Shown here piece by piece: positions 25,133 through 31,423 of a stretch of DNA of 45,110 nucleotides (its first letter is position 1; each line of letters begins with the position of its first letter). The DNA is from Pseudonocardia xinjiangensis (lineage in GTDB: Bacteria > Actinomycetota > Actinomycetes > Mycobacteriales > Pseudonocardiaceae): NCBI RefSeq assembly GCF_012911925.1, contig NZ_JAAXKY010000049.1, positions 1 to 45,110 of the forward strand. Direction: 5' to 3'. A model generated the notes under the pieces. It saw nothing but the letters and a program-made list of their open reading frames with translations, was not told where the DNA came from and ran no database searches. The position numbers were made by a program, and so were the translations under genes.

Positions 25133-25621
25133 ATGGGTCTCGTTTCGCGTGGCGCAAAACTTGCCGCCGCGCTGGTCGCCGGTGCCATCACCGCAGGCTG
25201 CGGCGGCTCCGTCGCCGACTCCGACAACCGCGAGCCGACTCGTCAGCAGGCTCCCCCGCCCAGCCCGTTCTGTACCGCCGCGCAGGCCAACGTCGCGGCG
25301 GTCCGGCCGTTGTCCGCCCTGATCACCCGCGGCGGCGCGTCCCCCCAGGAGCTCTCTGCCTCGATCGACGGCGTGCGGCGCGCCGGTGCCGCGATGCGCG
25401 ACTCGGCACCGGACGCCATCCGCTCCGACGTCGACCTGACGGTGCAGGCGGCCAACCTGCAGCTGGACGCCCTGCAGGCCAACGGGGGCGACGGCGCGGC
25501 ACTGGCGCGTGATCCGGAGCTCAACGCGCGGCTCGGGTCAGCGGAGTTCACCGGCGCGCGCGAGCGCGTGCAGGCGTACGTGGACGACAACTGCGGCCCG
25601 GTGCCCGCCGCCACCCGGTGA
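25133..25621 (+). CDS. Small secreted lipoprotein of unknown function
   Basis: 162 residues. The signal peptide (SRGAKLAAALVAGAITAGC) ends in a lipobox with Cys23 (TAGC), so the protein is expected on the outer face of the membrane. The mature part starts with a Pro/Gln linker and then a mostly helical domain with two cysteines (FCTAAQANVAAVRPL and VDDNCGP), which may form a disulfide. It resembles many uncharacterised actinobacterial lipoproteins, and no enzymatic motif is seen. ATG at 25133 was preferred over GTG 25127 on spacing from GGGGGAA. Confidence 0.75.
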   Translation: MGLVSRGAKLAAALVAGAITAGCGGSVADSDNREPTRQQAPPPSPFCTAAQANVAAVRPLSALITRGGASPQELSASIDGVRRAGAAMRDSAPDAIRSDVDLTVQAANLQLDALQANGGDGAALARDPELNARLGSAEFTGARERVQAYVDDNCGPVPAATR

Positions 25622-25634
25622 CGCCGGCGCGCTC

Positions 25635-25799
25635 TCAGCGCCCGATCGACCGGCGATGCTTCACCGCGGAGTAGGTCACCACTCCCAGCGCCACCACGGC
25701 GCCGATCACCAGCGCCGTGGTGAGGAACTCGAAGACCGCCCCCAGCACCGCCAGTGCGAGCCAGATGACCACTGCGATGCCCAGGATCTTCAGCAGCAT
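25635..25799 (-). CDS. 54-residue two-helix membrane protein
   Basis: Small reading frame starting MLLKILGIAVVIWLALAVLG and ending YSAVKHRRSIGR. It has two hydrophobic helices separated by EF and a basic C-terminal tail, probably in the cytosol. GGAGG lies 9 nt before the ATG at 25799, codon use is strongly GC-biased at third positions, and similar short proteins are common in actinobacteria. It is convergent with the lipoprotein gene (13 bp apart) and divergent from padR. Function unknown. Confidence 0.65.
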   Translation of the reverse strand: MLLKILGIAVVIWLALAVLGAVFEFLTTALVIGAVVALGVVTYSAVKHRRSIGR

Positions 25800-25934
25800 C
25801 TGAACGGACCTCCTCGGGGCCTGCCGCGTCGACGACGCGTCCCCTGTTCCTACCAGCCCCGGTCCGAAACCGACCCGGCTGACCGGATGCCGTTCCCATC
25901 GCCTGGTCCGACCGGGTGAAAGATACTTCGCCGC

Positions 25935-25979
25935 TAGCTCGGTGCGCTATCGCGATATATCGTGATGGCACACGAGCTA
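25935..25979. promoter_or_regulatory. Nested inverted repeat, likely operator of the PadR regulator
   Basis: Inner palindrome ATCGCGATATATCGTGAT (25949-25966, one mismatched pair), enclosed by outer arms TAGCTCG (25935-25941) and CGAGCTA (25973-25979). It is 48 bp upstream of the padR start. PadR proteins typically autorepress through AT-rich palindromes of this kind. Confidence 0.5.
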
Positions 25980-26026
25980 CTCGATGCCATGAGAGCAGGA
26001 GGCTCGCAACGTCCGAGGAGACGACG

Positions 26027-26767
26027 ATGAACGCCATGAACCCCGCCTGGACCCCTGGTTGGCCAGGCTTCCGATCCACCCCCTTCGGTCGCCGGCGCGG
26101 CCACGGGCACTCCCACCCGGCGGCCGGGCCGATGACCGCGGCGATGGGTGGCCCCGTGCCTCCCATGCCGCCGTTCGACGACGCGGACGACGGGGAGCAC
26201 GAGCGACACGGCCGGCACGGCGGCCCGGGCAGGCGCGGCTGGCGGGGCGGTCCCCCGTTCCGTCCGGGCTTCGGCCCGGGTGGCCACGGCGGCTTCCCCG
26301 GTCACCGGGGCAGGCGCGGCCGGCGGACCGCACGCGGCGACATCCGCGCCGCCGTACTGGCCCTCGTCGCGGAGCAGCCGCGGCACGGCTACGAGATCAT
26401 CCAGGAGATCGCCGAACGCTCCGGCGGAGCGTGGCGGCCCAGCCCCGGCTCGGTCTACCCCACGCTCTCCCAGCTCGAGGACGAGCAACTGGTCCGCGTG
26501 GAGCAGGCCGAGGGTCGCCGGGTCGTCCACCTCACCGAGGAGGGCACCCGGTACGTCGAGGAGCACCGCGAGGAGCTGGACGCCGTCTGGGCGTCGGTCG
26601 GCCGGGACGCCGACGACGACGGGGCGGGCGAGCTGTGGGAGCAGCTCGGCCAGCTGCACGCCGCCGCCCAGCAGGTGATGGCCGCGGGCAACCCGGAGCA
26701 GATCACCGCGGCCACCGCGGCTCTGACCGAGGCCCGCCGCACGCTCTACCGGCTGCTCGCGGAGTAA
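26027..26767 (+). CDS. PadR family transcriptional regulator with Gly/His/Arg-rich N-terminal extension
   Basis: 246 residues. Residues 1-105 are low-complexity, with GHGHSHPA, RHGRHGGPGRRGWRGG and GPGGHGGFPGHRGRRGRR, rich in His and Arg. The winged-helix PadR domain follows (about 106-180: GDIRAAVLALVAEQPRHGYEIIQEIAERSGGAWRPSPGSVYPTLSQLEDEQLVRVEQ), then a C-terminal dimerisation helix ending LTEARRTLYRLLAE. GAGGAG precedes the ATG at 26027. A strong palindrome upstream suggests autoregulation. The His-rich arm could bind metal or simply be disordered; similar arms occur in other actinobacterial PadR proteins. No divergent efflux pump is present, and the nearest minus-strand gene encodes the 54-aa membrane protein, which could be a co-target. 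Confidence 0.87.
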   Translation: MNAMNPAWTPGWPGFRSTPFGRRRGHGHSHPAAGPMTAAMGGPVPPMPPFDDADDGEHERHGRHGGPGRRGWRGGPPFRPGFGPGGHGGFPGHRGRRGRRTARGDIRAAVLALVAEQPRHGYEIIQEIAERSGGAWRPSPGSVYPTLSQLEDEQLVRVEQAEGRRVVHLTEEGTRYVEEHREELDAVWASVGRDADDDGAGELWEQLGQLHAAAQQVMAAGNPEQITAATAALTEARRTLYRLLAE

Positions 26768-26779
26768 CCGGCACCCTGC

Positions 26780-26834
26780 TTGCAGCAAAGCCACTTTCAC
26801 GCCATCTGATGGCAGGAAAGTGGCTTTGCTGCAA
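26780..26834. repeat. Hairpin-within-hairpin repeat, copy 1 (likely bidirectional terminator)
   Basis: Perfect 19-bp arms TTGCAGCAAAGCCACTTTC (26780-26798) and its complement (26816-26834). The 17-nt loop contains its own stem GCCATC/GATGGC. It sits between the convergent padR and SCO5389-like genes. A second copy with the same outer stem is at 36807-36861. Confidence 0.9.
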
Positions 26835-26847
26835 TGCGGGGGGCGCC

Positions 26848-27243
26848 TCAGCAGTCGCGCAGCTCCGGGCTCTGGTTCAGGACCTGGCCGCGGGGACTGA
26901 TGAACTCGCGATAGGTCGGCCCGTCGACGTCCGCGGGGGCGAAGGCGGCCACGCGGTGGCAGTTCTGGAAGGCGAGCACCACGCCGAAGTGCCGCTCCAG
27001 CGCACCGCGGATGGCGTTGCTGGCCAGCGCCCGGAGCAGCTGGCCGCGCTCCTGCTCCGACGGCGGGGGCACCTCGTGCTCGCCGAACGGGGCCTCGGGG
27101 TGCTCGACCCTGTCGTCGGCGGCCGCGGTGACCACCTGCCACGCGTAGGGCAGCGAGTCCCGGACGACGGCGAGGAACTGCGCGTCGTCGAGCTCGCCGC
27201 GTTCAGCGGCGGTGAGCACGTGGGTGGGGACGTCGAGGGACAC
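26848..27243 (-). CDS. SCO5389 family protein
   Basis: 131-residue conserved actinobacterial protein. I recognise the family from its C-terminus: GQLLRALASNAIRGALERHFGV, LAFQNCHRVAAF and the terminal LNQSPELRDC, which ends with a Cys. The N-terminus VSLDVPTHVLTAAERGELDDAQF also fits. GGAGG lies 5-6 nt before the GTG at 27243. It follows the CooC/ParA-like ATPase gene by 58 bp on the same strand, the pairing I recall in Streptomyces (SCO5388/SCO5389), suggesting the two act together. No biochemical function is known to me. Confidence 0.75.
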   Translation of the reverse strand: MSLDVPTHVLTAAERGELDDAQFLAVVRDSLPYAWQVVTAAADDRVEHPEAPFGEHEVPPPSEQERGQLLRALASNAIRGALERHFGVVLAFQNCHRVAAFAPADVDGPTYREFISPRGQVLNQSPELRDC

Positions 27244-27301
27244 GGAACCTCCTGGGTTTGCCGGACGAACGGACGAGCTCGGGGTGACGGGTTCGGGTCG
27301 G

Positions 27302-28261
27302 TCACGCACGCGCGGCGCGGACGGTGCCGGGCCCCGGCACGAATGCGGGGTCGACCTGGTCGGCGAGGTCGGCACCCACGGCCCGGTTGGCCCAGGCCGC
27401 AGCGTTGCGGAGGTGGAACTCGACGGTGCCGCGGTGGTAGGCGGCCCAGTCGCGCTGCCGGTCGTCCAGCGCACCCAGCACGGCGTCGAGCACCGCGAGG
27501 TTGGCCGGTTCCAGCGCGCTGATGGGGGCGACGCCACCGCGCTCGGCGGCCCGCACCCAGGCGGACTGACCGAACCATCCGAGCAGGGCGTCGCCCACCT
27601 GCTCGCGCAGGTAGGTGACGTCGTCCGGCTCGCTCACCTTGTTGCCCAGCACCCGCAGCGCCACGCCGTGGCCCGCGGCGTGCTCGGCGTACTGCCGGTA
27701 GACACCGACGCCACGCCGGGTGGGCTCGCTGACGAGCACGGTCAGGTCGAAGCGGGTGAACAGGCCGGACGCGAAGGCGTCGGCGCCCGCCGTCATGTCC
27801 ACCACCACGTACTCGCCGGGGCCGTCGACGAGATGGTTGAGGTAGAGCTCCACCGCGCCGGTCTTGGAGTGGTAGCAGGAGACGCCGACGTCCGCCTCGT
27901 CGAACTCGCCCGTGACGAGGTAGCGCACGCCACCCGCGACGGCCGAGTACCGCAGCAGCAGCTCACCGTCCGGAGCGAGATCGAGCAGTCGGGACCCGGC
28001 GCCCGGCGGAGTGGTCTTGATCATCGTCTCGGCCGAGGAGATGCGCGGGTTGGCGGCGCGCAGGTGGTCCTTCAGCCAGGTGAGGTCGGTGCCGAGCGCG
28101 CGGGGCGGCGGCCCGTCGTGCCCCAGCGCCGCGCCGAGGTGCTGGTTGATGTCGGCGTCGATCGCGAGGACCGGGTGGCCGAGCTCGGCGAGATAGCGGC
28201 TGAACATCGCCGCGGACGTCGTCTTCCCACTGCCGCCCTTGCCGACGAACGCGATCCGCAC
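27302..28261 (-). CDS. ParA/MinD/CooC-like P-loop ATPase
   Basis: 319 residues. Deviant Walker A KGGSGKTTSA right at the N-terminus (VRIAFVGKGGSGKTT), IDADINQHLG and VVVDMTAGADAFASG as the switch/Walker B regions, and VLGNKVSEPDDVTYLREQVG as the base-recognition strand. This arrangement and the single-domain length are closest to CooC/MinD-type ATPases that load metal or protein onto a target. GTG at 28261 was chosen on GGAGG 6 nt upstream and because Walker A must be N-terminal. The promoter region holds a Fur-family-like box. It is followed by the SCO5389-like gene, a probable partner. Confidence 0.83.
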   Translation of the reverse strand: MRIAFVGKGGSGKTTSAAMFSRYLAELGHPVLAIDADINQHLGAALGHDGPPPRALGTDLTWLKDHLRAANPRISSAETMIKTTPPGAGSRLLDLAPDGELLLRYSAVAGGVRYLVTGEFDEADVGVSCYHSKTGAVELYLNHLVDGPGEYVVVDMTAGADAFASGLFTRFDLTVLVSEPTRRGVGVYRQYAEHAAGHGVALRVLGNKVSEPDDVTYLREQVGDALLGWFGQSAWVRAAERGGVAPISALEPANLAVLDAVLGALDDRQRDWAAYHRGTVEFHLRNAAAWANRAVGADLADQVDPAFVPGPGTVRAARA

Positions 28262-28293
28262 CCGGTCCTCCGATGATCGATCCTGTGAGACCC

Positions 28294-28312
28294 GATAACG
28301 ATAAGCGTTTCC
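28294..28312. promoter_or_regulatory. Fur/Zur-like box upstream of the ATPase gene
   Basis: GATAACGATAAGCGTTTCC matches the classical Fur 19-mer GATAATGATAATCATTATC at 14 of 19 positions by my count, and includes the tandem CGATAACGATAA. It overlaps the likely promoter of the ATPase/SCO5389-like pair. Confidence 0.3.
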
Positions 28313-28367
28313 ACTAACGGGTGACGCCACCGGCCCGGTGTGGAACGAACGGAAGCGGAGAACGAGA

Positions 28368-29666
28368 TCAGCGCGGGCGGCGACGCTCGGCGAGGAGCTC
28401 ACGCAGCGGGGGCACCACCACGCCCTCGATCGCCATCTTGCGGCGCGCCCGGCGCCGGGCGACCAGCACGCCGACGAGCGCGAGCACCCAGATGACGTAC
28501 TGCACGGTCCACGCTCCCCGGAACGCCTCCGGGCTGTAGCCGTCGGCAGGCCCGATGAGGCCGAGCACGACGCCCACCGTGAGCGCCACGAGCAGCGACG
28601 CGAAGAACCCGCCGACGTTGACGATGCCGATCGCCGTGCCCTGGCGGTGCCCGGGGTTGAAGGTGCGGGCGTAGTCGAAGCCCACCATGGACGCCGGGCC
28701 GCCGAGCGCCAGCACGACCACGAGCAGCACCAGCAGCCACCGCGGGGCGGGCGGCGGAACCGCCAGCACGACCGTCCACATGAGGGCGGTCGTGCCGATC
28801 ACCGCCAGCACCAGCCACGAGCGCCGCAGGGGGTGCCGCGCGGTGAACTCGCCGAACAGCGGCCCGGCGACGATCCCCACGCCGACGAGCACCGTGAGCA
28901 TCGCGCTCGCCGCACCGGGCGAGAACCCCTGGCCCGCCACCAGGTACGGCACGCCCCAGAGCAGCGCGAACACCGTGCCGGAGAACTGGGTGCCCATGTG
29001 GGTCCAGAGACCGAGCCGCGTGCCCGGTTCCCGCCACGACGAGACGAGCCCGTCCACCACCTCGCGCGGCGACGGCGCGCGCGGGGGCGCGGGGGCGCCG
29101 GGCGGCCGGTCGCGCAGCACCGCCAGCGCCGCGAGCGCGACCGCCACCCCGAGGACCGCGGCGGACACGAACGCGGTGGTCCAGCCCGGTCCGTGGAGCA
29201 GAACGGCGAGCGGGACGGCGCTGAGCACCTGCCCGAGCTGCCCGATCAGCCCGGTGAGCTGCGTCATCAGCGGAACGCGCCGCGGCGGGAACCATGCGCT
29301 GACGACGGACAGGACGCTGATGAACGTCAGCGCGTCACCGGCCCCGACCAGCACCCTGGCCAGGATCGCGAGCGGGAGGCCGGTGGCCAGCGCCAGCATG
29401 AGCTGGCCAGCGGCCATCGTGAGCGCGCCGACCACGATCAGCCTGCGTGCACCGAAGCGGTCGAGCAGCACGCCGACGGGTATCTGCAGCGACGCGTAGA
29501 CCAGCAGCTGCAGCACCACGAACCCGGACAGCACCGCCGGGCCCGCGTGGAACCGCGCGGCCGCGTCGAGGCCCGCCACTCCGAAGGACGTGCGGTGCAT
29601 GACTCCGACGAGATAGGCAGCCAGACCGACCGCCCAGACCCCCCAGGCGCGATGATGCACGTTCAT
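28368..29666 (-). CDS. Major facilitator superfamily transporter
   Basis: 432-residue, 12-helix transporter of the inner membrane. The MFS motif A equivalent between helices 2 and 3 reads GVLLDRFGARRLIVVG, and LARVLVGAGDALTFISVLSVVSAWFPPRR is the helix 4-5 block typical of the anion/sugar-phosphate type (GudP/NarK-like) group. A charged central loop (RDRPPGAPAPPRAPSPREVVDGL) splits the halves. The substrate cannot be named. The start at 29666 gives a short cytosolic N-terminus. It is upstream of the ATPase gene by 106 bp on the same strand and divergent from the PAC2 gene. Confidence 0.85.
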   Translation of the reverse strand: MNVHHRAWGVWAVGLAAYLVGVMHRTSFGVAGLDAAARFHAGPAVLSGFVVLQLLVYASLQIPVGVLLDRFGARRLIVVGALTMAAGQLMLALATGLPLAILARVLVGAGDALTFISVLSVVSAWFPPRRVPLMTQLTGLIGQLGQVLSAVPLAVLLHGPGWTTAFVSAAVLGVAVALAALAVLRDRPPGAPAPPRAPSPREVVDGLVSSWREPGTRLGLWTHMGTQFSGTVFALLWGVPYLVAGQGFSPGAASAMLTVLVGVGIVAGPLFGEFTARHPLRRSWLVLAVIGTTALMWTVVLAVPPPAPRWLLVLLVVVLALGGPASMVGFDYARTFNPGHRQGTAIGIVNVGGFFASLLVALTVGVVLGLIGPADGYSPEAFRGAWTVQYVIWVLALVGVLVARRRARRKMAIEGVVVPPLRELLAERRRPR

Positions 29667-29822
29667 ATCGGATCCATGGTGCGGGCAGCGGCGCCCGAAC
29701 GGGATGCTGTGCGGGGAAGTTCACGTTGCATCGGGGAGACTGACGTCGCCCGGGGGAACCCCCGACCGTGTGACGCTGCGACGGGCGGGGCGCCTGCCCC
29801 GTCGAGGAACCGGAGGTGTGCG

Positions 29823-30803
29823 GTGCTGGAGCCGGCTGAGCTGTACGAGGTGGCGGCGGACGCGCCGCAGCTGGACGAGCCCGTGCTGCTGGTGGCGCTC
29901 GACGGCTTCGTCGACGCGGGTAACGCTGCGCGGCTGGCCGTGGACGCGCTGCTGGCGGACCGCGAGGCACGCAGCGTGGTCCGGTTCGATGTCGACCAGC
30001 TCGTGGACTACCGGTCGCGGCGGCCACCGCTGCGGTTCGAGTCCGACCACTGGGCCGCCTACGACCCACCCCAGCTCGATGTCGTGGCCCTCTCCGACAC
30101 GGGCGACACCGACTACCTGCTGCTCGCGGGCCCCGAACCCGACACCCAGTGGGAGCGCTTCTGCGCCGCGGTCGAGCAGATCGTGCGGCGCCTCGGCGTC
30201 CGCCTGGTGATCAATCTCACCGCGATCCCGATGGCCGTGCCGCACACCCGTCCGATCGGGGTCACCGTCCACGGCACGCGTCCCGACCTCACCGAGGGGC
30301 ACGAGGCGTGGTTCGCCACCGCGCAGGTCCCGGGCAGCGCCGTGGGGCTCATGGAGTTCCGGCTCGGGGAGGCCGGGCTCGATGCGATGGGCTTCGCCGT
30401 GCACGTTCCGCACTACCTGGCCCGCGCCGAGTACCCGCAGGCCGCGCGGGTCCTGCTCGACCACGTGGGGCTGGCCGCCGGCCTCTACCTGCCCACCGAG
30501 GGCCTGTCGAAGGCCGCCGAGCGGGCCGAGGCGGAGATCGCCGAGCAGGTGGCGGCCTCGGACGAGGTGAGCCAGGTCGTCCAGGCGCTGGAGCGGCAGT
30601 ACGACATGGTCGCCACCGGGCGTGGGGAGCGCTCGAGCCTCGGCATGTCCGGCGAGCTGCCCAGCGCCGACGAGCTCGCCGCCGAGGTCGAACGGTTCCT
30701 GGCCGACCAGGACGACGAGAGCGGTACCGACACCCCCCGGAGCAGCGAGGACAACGGGGACGACAGCGGGGACGAGGGGCGCGGAGGAGCGCAGCCCAGC
30801 TGA
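29823..30803 (+). CDS. PAC2 family protein (proteasome assembly chaperone-like)
   Basis: 326-residue protein of the actinobacterial PAC2/DUF75 group (Mycobacterium Rv2125 type). Core motifs: EPVLLVALDGFVDAGNAARLAVDALL, VVRFDVDQLVDYRSRRPPLRFES, LLLAGPEPDTQWERFC and LTAIPMAVPHTRPIGVTVHG, then a helical C-terminal half. The tail is acidic and disordered (DDESGTDTPRSSEDNGDDSGDEG). GGAGG lies 7 nt before the GTG at 29823. The leader has a 7-bp hairpin, CGACGGG (29779-29785) with CCCGTCG (29798-29804), just before the ribosome site, and a perfect 14-bp palindrome at 29751-29764. The link to the bacterial proteasome is by fold only. Confidence 0.85.
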   Translation: MLEPAELYEVAADAPQLDEPVLLVALDGFVDAGNAARLAVDALLADREARSVVRFDVDQLVDYRSRRPPLRFESDHWAAYDPPQLDVVALSDTGDTDYLLLAGPEPDTQWERFCAAVEQIVRRLGVRLVINLTAIPMAVPHTRPIGVTVHGTRPDLTEGHEAWFATAQVPGSAVGLMEFRLGEAGLDAMGFAVHVPHYLARAEYPQAARVLLDHVGLAAGLYLPTEGLSKAAERAEAEIAEQVAASDEVSQVVQALERQYDMVATGRGERSSLGMSGELPSADELAAEVERFLADQDDESGTDTPRSSEDNGDDSGDEGRGGAQPS

Positions 30804-30908
30804 CCCGCCCTGTGGACAACTCCTCGGCAGCGCACCACACACCGTCGTGGCTGTCGGTGGTCACGGTGACCGTGGCCCGGTCGATGTCGACCGACCGAGG
30901 AGGAACCG

Positions 30909-31376
30909 GTGTGCAGGATGTGCGACGACCCCACCGTCGGCCCCGAGCAGTACCTGGAGCACGTGGCCCGGCAGCTCGCGGAGCGCTGCTGGGTGGTGCA
31001 GGGAGTGGCGGCCGAGCGCGATCGCCCGGGGTGGGCCTACACGGTGGGTCTCACGGCCCACCACCGGCCGGAGCTCGTGATCACCGGCATGCCGGTGGCC
31101 CGGGCCACGCGGCTTCTCGACGGTGTCGCGGCGCACCTGCTGCACGCCGCGGCGCCACCGCCCGGTGAGCAGGTACGGCTCGTCAGCGGGGTGCTGGTCG
31201 AGTTCGTCGCGGTCGAGCACCCCGAGGTCCACCTCGTCGTGGCCCACGCCCTCTACGGGCCGTCCGTGCGCGCGCTGCAGGTGGTGTGGGCCGACGACCG
31301 GGACCACTGGCCGTGGCATCCCGGCTTTCGGAGCCGCCGCGGGGGCCAGCCGGTGCTGGGCCCCCGGGCGACATGA
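30909..31376 (+). CDS. DUF4262 domain-containing protein
   Basis: 155 residues. DUF4262 features: EQYLEHVARQLAERCWVVQGV, WAYTVGLTAHHRPELVITGMP, then VRLVSGVLVEFVAV and a C-terminal QVVWADDRDHWPWHPGFRSRRGGQPVLG, the usual W-P-W ending. MCRMCDD at the N-terminus provides a Cys pair. GAGGAGGAA precedes the GTG at 30909. Function unknown. It is 105 bp downstream of the PAC2 gene on the same strand. Confidence 0.8.
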   Translation: MCRMCDDPTVGPEQYLEHVARQLAERCWVVQGVAAERDRPGWAYTVGLTAHHRPELVITGMPVARATRLLDGVAAHLLHAAAPPPGEQVRLVSGVLVEFVAVEHPEVHLVVAHALYGPSVRALQVVWADDRDHWPWHPGFRSRRGGQPVLGPRAT

Positions 31377-31384
31377 CGGCCCCG

Positions 31385-31416
31385 GCGCCGGTGGCGGCCG
31401 CGAACGCCGCCGGCGC
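31385..31416. terminator. Hairpin terminator between convergent genes
   Basis: Twelve-base-pair GC-rich stem (31385-31396 with 31405-31416, one G-U pair in RNA) and an 8-nt loop, without a U tract, between the DUF4262 and E1 genes. The symmetry lets it work in both directions. Confidence 0.55.
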
Positions 31417-31423
31417 GATCAGG

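Noticed and set aside
29751..29764. CGGGGGAACCCCCG palindrome in the MFS/PAC2 divergent region
   Set aside because: It could be an operator, but it is one short G/C-run palindrome with no family match. Mentioned only under the PAC2 gene.
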